Shown here: piece by piece, positions 8,379 through 14,244 of the stretch
How positions within the stretch are numbered: position 1 is the stretch's first letter
Layout of the letters: the number at the start of each line of letters is the position of its first letter
DNA from: JBGLNJ01 sp964353405
GTDB lineage: Bacteria; Chloroflexota; Anaerolineae; Fen-1058
Assembly (NCBI GenBank): GCA_964353405.1
Contig: CAYGWJ010000145.1
Coordinates: forward strand, 1 to 15,704
Reading direction: 5' to 3'
Length of the DNA stretch: 15,704 nt
Program-made: the position numbers and the translations under genes
Notes under the pieces: model-generated
What the model was told of the DNA's origin: nothing
The model's input: only the letters and a program-made list of their open reading frames with translations
Databases searched by the model: none

Positions 8379-8451
8379 GTGCGATAGTGCTCTAGTCTTT
8401 TGGTCAGTGGATTCCGAATCACCCGACCCTGCCACTATCGCACTATCGCAC
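8379..8451. repeat. 12-13 bp inverted repeat between binding-protein and permease genes
   Basis: GTGCGATAGTGC (8379-8390) has an exact reverse complement at 8440-8451, with 49 bases between. A second, shorter partner lies at 8459-8469. Formed in RNA, the stem would separate the binding-protein gene from the permeases; such stems often protect the highly expressed binding-protein message. Confidence 0.55.
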
Positions 8452-8464
8452 TGTCGCGCTATCG
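8433..8464. repeat. 8-bp tandem repeat, four units
   Basis: The unit CACTATCG occurs twice exactly and twice with one change (CACTGTCG, CGCTATCG) at 8433-8464, running up to the stop codon of the binding-protein gene. It supplies the right arm of the inverted repeat above, so slippage could change which stem forms. Confidence 0.7.
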
Positions 8465-8466
8465 CA

Positions 8467-10203
8467 CTACTTTACCCATAAATCGGCTGCATTCCAACCG
8501 GGACCAAGCCAACTGGTAGGAATCCAACCCTGAACACGCGTGTTGAACGCTTGGAGATTGAAGCGTTGATAGAGATAGATGTGGGTGGCGCCCTCTACCA
8601 CACGAGCAGCCGCCTTGCAGTAGAGGTCCTTGCGCTGAGGCCAGTCTGGGATGGCGCCGGCTTGCTCAATCAGCTTGTCCGTCTCCGGGTCATTCCAGCG
8701 GCTATAGTCCACGCCGCCCTGATTGTCCGGCGACGGGATATTCTTGCTGTCAAAGTAACTGAACATTTGACTGTGCGGATCAATGCCGGCGTTGGTGGTG
8801 TACATCAAGATGTCGTAATTGCCCTTCTTGCGGGGCGAGTTTGCGGCCCAACCGCCGAGCAGCAACGACGACGGCTGATTCTCAATGTAGAACTCGACGC
8901 CAATGGCTTTCATATTCTCGACGATCAACACCTGCGAATCTTCGCGCAGTTTATTGCCGGTGGTCGTCTGATACTTTAGGCGCAGCCGGTTGCCGTCCTT
9001 GGCGCGAATGCCATCCGAACCTGGCTTCCAGCCGGCTTCATCAAGCAATGCTTTCGCTTTGGCTTGATCGAATGGGTACGCCTTGATATCGGTGCAGTTG
9101 AACGGATCAACGTTCAATTCGCTGCTGCCGGGCAGCGCCTTGCCGTTCAGCAGCTTGTCAATGATGGTCTTTTTGTCAATGCCGTAAGCGATAGCCTGCC
9201 GAACCTTGACATCGCCCAGAATCGGGTGCGGCGTCTTGTTGTCCGCCGGATCGCCAGGCTTGACCGAGTTGAGGATCAACCGCTCACCGCCAGCCTGAGG
9301 CGCATCAAACAGCTTGATGTTCGTCATCTTGTCAATTTCGGGCAGATCGGCTTCGGTGACGTTCCACATGATGTCCGCTTCGCCGTTCTTCAAGAGCTGC
9401 TTGGCGACCTCGGACGAGGGCACGACGCGGATGATCACCTTGTCCAGGTACGGCTTGCCCGCGATGCGATAGTTATCGTAGCGCGAGAGTGTGATGTGAT
9501 CGCCGGTGACGAATTCGTCCACCTTGAAGGGACCGGTGCCAACGGGCTTGCGATTATACGCCCAGGTCTTTAATTCTTCCGGCTTGCCGGCGTTCTTGGG
9601 GAAGATGAAGCCGATGCCGTTGAACAAGCGGATCCACGCGGCGTAGAAATTCTTGAACTTGAGCACAGCGGTGTATTGATCGGGACACTCGACGGAATCC
9701 AGCTCGGCGAACAAGGACGTGTCGAGCGCGCCGTTGTTGGGCGTCTTGATCACTTTGAGGGTGAATTGGATGTCGTCGCAGCCGAAGGGAGTGCCGTCGT
9801 GCCATTTGACGTCTTTCTGGAGTTTGTACGTGACCGTCTTGCCATCGGCGCTCACGCCGCCGTTCTGGGTCGTCGGCACTTCAACTGCAAGTTTGGGATT
9901 CCACACGCCCTTGTTGTCAACTTGGAGCAACCCTTCAACAACAAACTCGTTCACGTGACTCAGGATCGTCTGCGTGCCGAGTTCCCAGTTGAGGTGCTCC
10001 GGTTCTTGCCAGGCGACCATCGTGACCGTGCCGCCTTTCTTGGGGCCGGCGGGTAGAGTCGGGGCCTGGGTGGGTTGGGCTGGCGCCGCGGTCGGCGCGG
10101 CCGGCTGGGCTGGGGCTGGAGTAGCAGCGCCTCCGCACGCGCTCAACACGAGCATCACGGCGATTGACAGGGAAACGACGCTGAACAGTTTATGGCTGTG
10201 CAT
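8467..10203 (-). CDS. Peptide ABC transporter solute-binding lipoprotein (SBP_bac_5)
   Basis: Membrane-anchored receptor of 578 aa that captures peptides (or similar ligands) for the permeases downstream. The start MHSHKLF at 10203 is chosen because a strong AGGAGGAG precedes it; a GTG-like extension to 10245 would spoil the signal peptide. A lipoprotein signal follows, with lipobox LSAC and Cys at about position 23, then a low-complexity Ala/Pro/Gln/Thr linker (about 26-52). The family 5 binding fold follows: KKGGTVTMVAWQEPEHLNWE, the KWHDGTPFGCDDIQFTLK strand, NYRIAGKPYLDKVIIRVVP, and the RQAIAYGIDKKTIID segment. Length matches DppA/OppA-like proteins with a linker. It is the first gene of the operon and probably the most expressed. 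Specificity (dipeptide, oligopeptide, other) is not readable. Confidence 0.93.
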   Translation of the reverse strand: MHSHKLFSVVSLSIAVMLVLSACGGAATPAPAQPAAPTAAPAQPTQAPTLPAGPKKGGTVTMVAWQEPEHLNWELGTQTILSHVNEFVVEGLLQVDNKGVWNPKLAVEVPTTQNGGVSADGKTVTYKLQKDVKWHDGTPFGCDDIQFTLKVIKTPNNGALDTSLFAELDSVECPDQYTAVLKFKNFYAAWIRLFNGIGFIFPKNAGKPEELKTWAYNRKPVGTGPFKVDEFVTGDHITLSRYDNYRIAGKPYLDKVIIRVVPSSEVAKQLLKNGEADIMWNVTEADLPEIDKMTNIKLFDAPQAGGERLILNSVKPGDPADNKTPHPILGDVKVRQAIAYGIDKKTIIDKLLNGKALPGSSELNVDPFNCTDIKAYPFDQAKAKALLDEAGWKPGSDGIRAKDGNRLRLKYQTTTGNKLREDSQVLIVENMKAIGVEFYIENQPSSLLLGGWAANSPRKKGNYDILMYTTNAGIDPHSQMFSYFDSKNIPSPDNQGGVDYSRWNDPETDKLIEQAGAIPDWPQRKDLYCKAAARVVEGATHIYLYQRFNLQAFNTRVQGWIPTSWLGPGWNAADLWVK

Positions 10204-10295
10204 GGTTCTCCTCCTGGAGAAATGTTGGGGATGCAATACAGACAACAGCAGTTGACTACTTTAGAAGAGTGTCACAGCGCGAATTGGATCGAGGC

Positions 10296-10312
10296 GGATT
10301 CACCTCCTTTCC
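10296..10312 (-). other. Orphan Shine-Dalgarno-like element in the operon leader
   Basis: The minus strand reads GGAAAGGAGGTGAATCC, a near-perfect complement to the 3' tail of 16S rRNA (one inserted A). No start codon lies at a workable distance; an overlapping GTG would give only a 15-codon frame with almost no spacing. It may be chance, or a ribosome standby or sequestering element. Confidence 0.3.
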
Positions 10313-10346
10313 GGGTCGGTGATGCCGGCGGCTCAAAAGCACACTT

Positions 10347-10462
10347 TAGAGCGAATTCCAGTTGCATGTACGGCATGCTCCCGCTGGATTGCCAAATCCA
10401 GCGGCGGATTTGGCAATCCGCCGTGAGCAGCCATCCCGTACACTGATCAGGAAACCGCTCTA
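10347..10462. repeat. 116-bp nested palindrome, MITE-like, in the peptide-operon leader
   Basis: The outer ends pair as TAGAGCG (10347-10353) with CGCTCTA (10456-10462). Further in, TGTACGG (10367-10373) pairs with CCGTACA (10436-10442) and GCTC with GAGC. The core holds two adjoining hairpins, 10381-10404 (10-bp arms, loop GCCA) and 10402-10423 (9-bp arms, loop TGGC), which are also reverse complements of each other over 14 bases. Each half therefore looks like one copy of a unit of about 58 bases, placed head to head. Ends reading TA|GAGCG...CGCTC|TA would fit a miniature element with a TA target duplication (IS630/Tc1 style), but no transposase is present here. Confidence 0.65.
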
Positions 10463-10494
10463 GGGTTTGGGGAAGCCTGTCGGCTGACATTCAC

Positions 10495-10524
10495 ATTCTA
10501 TCATAGAACAAGATGTTTCGTCAA
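10495..10524 (-). promoter_or_regulatory. Predicted promoter of the peptide-import operon
   Basis: On the minus strand, TTGACG (10524-10519) and TAGAAT (10500-10495) are 18 bases apart, and the -10 is extended by TGA directly before it. Transcription would start near 10488 and run leftward, leaving a leader of about 285 bases before the lipoprotein ATG at 10203. Confidence 0.55.
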
Positions 10525-10533
10525 AGCGGCAAA

Positions 10534-10545
10534 TTCAATATTGAA
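10534..10545. promoter_or_regulatory. Perfect 12-bp palindrome upstream of the peptide-operon promoter
   Basis: TTCAATATTGAA is a perfect palindrome centred about 51 bases before the predicted start, 9 bases upstream of the -35 box. That position suits an activator or repressor site. No regulator gene for it is visible here. Confidence 0.4.
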
Positions 10546-10565
10546 CACCCTCATCGCCCAACAAG

Positions 10566-10582
10566 CGCCCGCATAAAGGGCG
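10566..10582. terminator. Weak hairpin after the ABC-2 operon
   Basis: CGCCC (10566-10570) and GGGCG (10578-10582) enclose a 7-base loop, 20 bases past the stop of the last ABC-2 permease gene. Only a short T-containing run follows in either direction, so it is a weak candidate. Confidence 0.3.
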
Positions 10583-10602
10583 GCCTCTTTTGCAGGAGCC
10601 AG

Positions 10603-11388
10603 TCACGCCGACGCGCCAGAATAATAGCGTATCCCCACTCGCCAGAACAGGCGCGACACTAGCAGCAGTGCGGCCGCCAACGCCACTGCGCCCACGAGTG
10701 TCTGCCAGGTCAAGCGGCCCGCCAATGCTTCGGCGGGCACCGTCGTGGCAAAGGCAACCGGCACAAGAAACGTGAGAGCAAAGCGTAACCAGCCGGGGTA
10801 CAGGCTCACCGGCCAGCGGCCTGCCTCGTACATGCTTTGAAAAATCACCAGGATGTTTTCCACGCGCACGAACCAGAACGAGCTGGTGGCCAGGATGAGC
10901 CAAAAGCTATAGACGATAGCCCCGCCAGAAATCAACGCTGCAGCAAACGCCGCTGCCTGGCCGATCCCAATGGCTTCTCTCAGCCGCACCAGTGCTACGA
11001 TTAGCACTCCAGTCCCCAGGACCACATCCACCAACTTCCAGATCTGCACGGCCTGTACGCTCACCAAAAGCTGCGCATCTTCCGGCTTGATGAGTGAGAA
11101 GTCCAGCGTCCCTTCTCGCACGGATTCGATGAGGCGCTCCATGCTCGGCTGGATCACCAGGTTGATGGCCCCACCGACAAGAAGATACACGCCCACCAGC
11201 GCCAACAGCTCGTCGCGCCGCCAGCCGCCCAATGTGTCCGTGTGCGCAAAGACCACCGCCAGCCCCGCGAGCGCGGCGCCCAAGCCCAGCAGAGATTGGA
11301 ACAGTTGCACGACAAAGTTGACGCGGTAGGCCAGCTCGCCCATCACGCCGATGCGGAAAAAGACCCACAACAGCCGCAAATATCTCAT
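10603..11388 (-). CDS. ABC-2 type transporter permease (COG3694-like)
   Basis: Inner-membrane subunit of 261 aa of an ABC-2 exporter, in the ABC2_membrane_6 (former DUF990) group that accompanies COG4586 ATPases. About six hydrophobic helices are visible, starting at about residues 25-50 (FVVQLFQSLLGLGAALAGLAVVF), with the family's amphipathic segment ESVREGTLDFSLIKPEDAQL (about 89-108) between the second and third helix and a C-terminal WRVGIRYYSGASA end. The open frame extends upstream to 11763, but the start at 11388 is preferred: its ATG overlaps the TGA of the preceding permease by 4 bases (ATGA), a classic coupled arrangement, and the extension reads as non-membrane out-of-frame sequence. 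Substrate unknown; this class exports lipids, drugs or peptides. Confidence 0.88.
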   Translation of the reverse strand: MRYLRLLWVFFRIGVMGELAYRVNFVVQLFQSLLGLGAALAGLAVVFAHTDTLGGWRRDELLALVGVYLLVGGAINLVIQPSMERLIESVREGTLDFSLIKPEDAQLLVSVQAVQIWKLVDVVLGTGVLIVALVRLREAIGIGQAAAFAAALISGGAIVYSFWLILATSSFWFVRVENILVIFQSMYEAGRWPVSLYPGWLRFALTFLVPVAFATTVPAEALAGRLTWQTLVGAVALAAALLLVSRLFWRVGIRYYSGASA

Positions 11389-12188
11389 GCGCCTACCGCC
11401 GAGTAGATGCGCACACCCGCGCGCCACACGATTCTGAGCAACGCCAGGCTCAACGCCAGCCAGATTCCCTGTGCGGCGAACCCCGTCAACGCTTCGACCG
11501 GCGTCAGTCGTCCCAGCAACAGTTCCACAGGAAACGCAATCATCCACCGGAACGGCAGCAGCGACGCCACAACCTGCAAAGGGAAAGGAAACAGGGACAA
11601 GGGCGCGACCTGCCCGGAGAGGAACAGCGTCACGACAAAATACATCTGGTTGATGGCACTCACTCGTGTCGTCCAAAAGGCCGCCAGGGCCAGCGTCCAT
11701 TCCACCAAAAAGCGCACGAGAAAGGCCAACACGAGCGCCGGCACGAAAGCCGCCATGGCCCATGGCATCCAGTGCAGTGTGGGCCGGAAGGCAAGCGCCA
11801 GGATCACGGCCGCCAGTAACATCATCGGCAGCGTGATCAACTTGAATGAAACATTATCCGCAATGTCGGCATGGATGGGATGGATAGGCCGCAGGAGCGC
11901 GAATGACAGCGTCCCATGCCGGACGCGGTAATCGTACTCGAACATGATCCAGGAAAAGGTCACGTGGTTCACCACCATCAACACGATGAAATAGGCGGCG
12001 AACCCGGCCGTGGTAAACCCACCTGCGCTGCCGCCGCTCGAGCGTGAGACCGTGGACCATACGACGAGGTAGATCAATGGCTCCAGGATGTGCCCGATCA
12101 ACCAGATGACAAGCGCCGCGCGATATTGAAGCTGCGTGGCGATGGTGGTCTTGAATTGCTGGATGTACACATCCACTAGTGCGCTCAC
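11385..12188 (-). CDS. ABC-2 type transporter permease (COG4587-like)
   Basis: Inner-membrane subunit of 267 aa, the second permease of the ABC-2 exporter. Six helices are suggested: an N-terminal amphipathic segment, then helices near residues 25-45, 58-80, 115-135, 140-165, 180-205 and 225-250. The typical pattern 'FEYDYRVRHGTLSFALLRPIHPIHADI' (about 83-110) matches the 'R.G.l...LlrPi' motif also seen in its sister permease, so the pair are distant paralogues that should form a heterodimer. The start is a GTG at 12188 with GGGGAGG a few bases upstream. The downstream permease overlaps it by 4 bases. The gap to the ATPase gene upstream (121 bases) is unusually long for this operon type and contains a long palindrome. 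Confidence 0.87.
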   Translation of the reverse strand: MSALVDVYIQQFKTTIATQLQYRAALVIWLIGHILEPLIYLVVWSTVSRSSGGSAGGFTTAGFAAYFIVLMVVNHVTFSWIMFEYDYRVRHGTLSFALLRPIHPIHADIADNVSFKLITLPMMLLAAVILALAFRPTLHWMPWAMAAFVPALVLAFLVRFLVEWTLALAAFWTTRVSAINQMYFVVTLFLSGQVAPLSLFPFPLQVVASLLPFRWMIAFPVELLLGRLTPVEALTGFAAQGIWLALSLALLRIVWRAGVRIYSAVGA

Positions 12189-12234
12189 CCGGCCTCCCCA
12201 AAGAACTAGTCAAAACGCTCATGTCGGCTCTGCC

Positions 12235-12289
12235 GTAGGACAAGTTGCCAACTTGTCCTGCTGTAAGACAAGTTGGCAACTTGTCCTAC
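12235..12289. repeat. 55-bp near-perfect palindrome inside the ABC-2 operon
   Basis: A 23-bp arm (12235-12257) has an exact reverse complement at 12267-12289, separated by a 9-base loop. Each arm is itself almost a palindrome (GGACAAGTTG-C-CAACTTGTCC), so the RNA can fold as one long hairpin or two short ones. It lies 21 bases after the ATPase stop and 47 bases before the permease start. No U-run follows on the minus strand, so it is more likely a message-stability or repeat element than a terminator. Confidence 0.8.
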
Positions 12290-12309
12290 ATTAAAAGAAG
12301 CTCGTGTGC

Positions 12310-13287
12310 TCACTCGACTGGTTGCGCAAAGACCTGCTCGATCACCTCTTCAATCGGCGGATCTTGTACTGTCAAATCAAGCACCGGCAGATTGGCCAGC
12401 AGTTGTCCGGTGACTCGGGCCGTTTCGACCTTGGGCACACGCAAGGTCACGTAGCCATCTTCGCACGTCACCACCTCACCGAAAGAATGCAGGTCGGCCA
12501 GGCAATCTTCCAATTGAACCACAATCGTCTTGTGCGTCGAAAAGCGCTGCACCAGGCCGCTCAATTCGCCATCGAACAACAGCTTGCCGTGATGGATGAC
12601 GATGACGCGGCGGCACAAGGCTTCCACGTCGGCCATATAGTGGCTGGTCAACAGCACCGTCGCCCCATAGCGACGGTTGTATTCGGCCACAAACGCGCGG
12701 ATGCGCCGTTGCATCGTCACGTCGAGGCCAATGGTCGGCTCGTCGAGGAACAACACTTGCGGGCGATGGAGGAGCGCTGCCGCGATCTCGCACTTCATGC
12801 GCTCGCCCAGCGAAAGGTTGCGCACCGGTTTGTTGAGCAGTGGCCCCAGCTCCAACAGGTCGGAGAGTTCGTCGAGCGTCCGGCCATAATCGGCGGTTGG
12901 GATGCGGTAAATCGCGCGGTTCAGTTCGAACGAGTCAATCGCGGGGATGTCCCAGACCAGTTGATTCCGCTGTCCCATGACGAGTGTGATTTGCCGCAGG
13001 TACGCCTTGTCGCGTTTCCACGGCACATAGCCCAGCACCGTCAACTCGCCGGCCGTCGGATGCAGCAAGCCCGACAGCATCTTGAGCGTCGTGGTCTTGC
13101 CTGCGCCGTTGGGGCCGAGAAAGCCCACAATCTCGCCCGGCTCAAGATCGAACGAAATACCGTCCACGGCCGGGATTTCGTCCGTGTGACGGTGCACCAG
13201 GCTTTGCAGCGCGGCCAGCACGCCGGCCTCGCGCTGGGTGACGATATAGGTTTTGCAGAGGTCACGGATGTGGATGGTGGAAGACAT
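12310..13287 (-). CDS. ABC-2 exporter ATP-binding protein (COG4586-like)
   Basis: Cytosolic ATPase of 325 aa that powers the two ABC-2 permeases downstream. Motifs in order: Walker A GPNGAGKT (58-65), Q-loop around MGQRNQ (104-109), signature LSLGE (158-162), Walker B VLFLDE (178-183), D-loop GLD (187-189), and H-loop His in LLTSHYMAD (H216). The last 80 residues form the extra C-terminal domain seen in this subgroup. The N-terminal insertion REAGVLAALQSLVHRHTDEIPAVDGISF before Walker A is also characteristic. The ATG at 13287 is chosen because the truncated second copy begins at the matching place; ATG at 13302 and TTG at 13305 are alternatives without better ribosome-binding sites. Its first 143 codons are nearly duplicated at 14251-14681. 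Confidence 0.92.
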   Translation of the reverse strand: MSSTIHIRDLCKTYIVTQREAGVLAALQSLVHRHTDEIPAVDGISFDLEPGEIVGFLGPNGAGKTTTLKMLSGLLHPTAGELTVLGYVPWKRDKAYLRQITLVMGQRNQLVWDIPAIDSFELNRAIYRIPTADYGRTLDELSDLLELGPLLNKPVRNLSLGERMKCEIAAALLHRPQVLFLDEPTIGLDVTMQRRIRAFVAEYNRRYGATVLLTSHYMADVEALCRRVIVIHHGKLLFDGELSGLVQRFSTHKTIVVQLEDCLADLHSFGEVVTCEDGYVTLRVPKVETARVTGQLLANLPVLDLTVQDPPIEEVIEQVFAQPVE

Positions 13288-13337
13288 GGGTATTGGGACC
13301 ATCAAGGATAAGACTGGCTATGGATATTGGCATGCCA

Positions 13338-13353
13338 GTCATTATACCCTGAT
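13338..13353 (-). promoter_or_regulatory. Predicted promoter region of the intact ABC-2 operon
   Basis: The 16-base string GTCATTATACCCTGAT (plus strand) contains TATAAT on the minus strand (13346-13341) about 55 bases before the ATPase start. The same 16 bases recur upstream of the truncated copy while the sequence around them has diverged, which argues that the box is functional. The -35 region is weak. Confidence 0.5.
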
Positions 13354-13393
13354 TGGTCCGTGAGGATAATGTTTAGGGCGCTTTGATATGGTT

Positions 13394-13428
13394 GCCTGCC
13401 CTTGGCGGCCTGTATAGGCCGTGCAGGC
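13394..13428. terminator. Nested hairpin between antitoxin and ATPase genes
   Basis: GCCTGC (13394-13399) pairs with GCAGGC (13423-13428), and inside them GGCCT (13407-13411) pairs with AGGCC (13416-13420) around GTAT. A second small hairpin, GCGCCA / TGGCGC, lies at 13482-13498. Both follow the antitoxin stop and may end the toxin-antitoxin transcript, but no U-run is seen. The rest of 13354-13528 shows no gene. Confidence 0.35.
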
Positions 13429-13528
13429 TGCGTATGCCGATCGGTCCCTTGTCACGGTCTAGCGCGCGCCGCACGATGTCGGCGCCAGCACTTGGCGCAA
13501 GCACCGGCAAGTGTGACATTGACCGCGA

Positions 13529-13867
13529 CTAGGCTGCTATGCTTGCCGCTCGTTTTGACTTTTTGCTTTGTCTGGTTGACGGTCGAACCACATCCCAAAC
13601 CGCGTCAGGATGTCTAGCTGCTACTTGCAACAAAATCCGGGCGGGACCTTCGGGAGTTCTGCGTCCCTGTTCCCAATTCCGTAGCGTCGCAACGCTGATC
13701 CCAAGCAACGCGGCAAATTCGCTCTGCGATAGCTTGTAGTTTGCACGAATGCGCTTGACATTAGGCCCATCCATGATGAATTGACGCGATGGCGTGCGTT
13801 CACCGCGCAAGATAGCGCCGCCTTCACGCACACTGGCGACCAGTTCATTGAACAGCTCATCTTTCAT
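13529..13867 (-). CDS. HigA2-type antitoxin, XRE helix-turn-helix protein
   Basis: DNA-binding antitoxin of 112 aa. The helix-turn-helix spans about residues 36-66: VKRIRANYKLSQSEFAALLG, then ISVATLRNWEQGRRTPEGPA, with the recognition helix in VATLRNWEQGRR. The N-terminal 30 residues (MKDELFNELVASVREGGAI) match the segment that in HigA2/NadS-type antitoxins contacts the toxin. The C-terminus ends in a basic tail (RQSKKSKRA). It should neutralise the toxin encoded just upstream and, with it, repress the shared promoter. The ATG overlaps the toxin's TGA by 4 bases and has GAGGAG 5 bases upstream, so it is translated by coupling. The order toxin then antitoxin is typical of HigBA. No truncation is seen. 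Confidence 0.9.
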   Translation of the reverse strand: MKDELFNELVASVREGGAILRGERTPSRQFIMDGPNVKRIRANYKLSQSEFAALLGISVATLRNWEQGRRTPEGPARILLQVAARHPDAVWDVVRPSTRQSKKSKRAASIAA

Positions 13868-14181
13868 GGGTACTCCTCTTCGACAATCTGTCTCAGAATC
13901 TTGATCTGTACTGGCGTCAAATCGTCTCGTTGGCCTTTAGGGTACATGAACAGCATCAGGATTTGTTCTTGTGATACCGCCCAATAATAGATTACTCGCA
14001 CCCCACCACGTTTGCCGCTGCCTTGTTTGGCCCAACGTATTTTGCGGAGGCCACGGCTGCCAACGATCAATGACCCTGTATCAGGCCGATTGACCAGCAC
14101 CTTTTGCAGTTCTCGGTATTCGTCGTCGGTGAGTAGTTCTTGGACTTGCCGGGTGAAAATCGAGGTTTCAATGATGACCAT
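13864..14181 (-). CDS. HigB2-type RelE/ParE toxin
   Basis: Predicted ribosome-dependent mRNA interferase of 105 aa in the RelE superfamily. The HigB2 pattern is clear: IETSIFTRQVQELLTDDEYR at the start, GSRGLRKIRWAKQGSGKRGG in the middle, then VRVIYYWAVSQEQILMLFMY and the KGQRDDLTP tail. The basic residues in RKIRW and GKRGGVRVIYY correspond to those that bind RNA in characterised HigB2 toxins. The open frame continues upstream to 14244, but the ATG at 14181 is preferred: it gives the family's normal N-terminus, and the upstream part overlaps the promoter. No good ribosome-binding site precedes it, which suits a poorly translated toxin. All core motifs are intact, so it is probably active. 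Confidence 0.88.
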   Translation of the reverse strand: MVIIETSIFTRQVQELLTDDEYRELQKVLVNRPDTGSLIVGSRGLRKIRWAKQGSGKRGGVRVIYYWAVSQEQILMLFMYPKGQRDDLTPVQIKILRQIVEEEYP

Positions 14182-14215
14182 GGTTGCATTGACACCAGTC
14201 AGACCTGACACAGAC

Positions 14216-14244
14216 AGTATACGCCAATGGCGTATATTTGTCAA
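14216..14244 (-). promoter_or_regulatory. Near-consensus promoter of the toxin-antitoxin operon
   Basis: On the minus strand a perfect TTGACA (14244-14239) is followed after exactly 17 bases by TATACT (14221-14216). Transcription would start near 14209, giving a leader of under 30 bases before the toxin ATG. The -35 box overlaps the stop codon of the truncated ATPase frame. Confidence 0.85.
14218..14236. promoter_or_regulatory. Autoregulatory operator palindrome
   Basis: TATACGCCA-A-TGGCGTATA is a perfect 19-base palindrome (9-bp arms, one central base). It fills most of the promoter spacer and five bases of the -10 box, so a bound HigA or HigBA complex would exclude RNA polymerase. Binding by HigA is inferred from position and from the habit of this family. 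Confidence 0.75.

Noticed and set aside
5865..8387. 840-codon open frame on the plus strand, the longest in the window
   Set aside because: It lies antisense to the M20 peptidase and both peptide permeases, all clear family members. Its product is rich in Arg, His, Asp and Gln without recognisable domains, the usual pattern for antisense frames in GC-rich DNA.
8433..8464. Possible CRISPR-like repeat
   Set aside because: Units are 8 bases, directly adjacent, without spacers or cas genes: a simple tandem repeat.
10296..10312. Resemblance of the plus strand to the 3' end of 16S rRNA
   Set aside because: Only the last 17 or so bases resemble it; no further rRNA similarity lies upstream.
11389..11763. 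N-terminal extension of the second ABC-2 permease
   Set aside because: The extension overlaps the first permease in another frame and has no membrane character; the ATGA overlap at 11385-11388 gives a better start.
12304..13311. 335-codon plus-strand frame opposite the ABC-2 ATPase
   Set aside because: Pure antisense of the ATPase; the same shadow reappears opposite the truncated copy (14238-14675), which explains the similarity of the two products.
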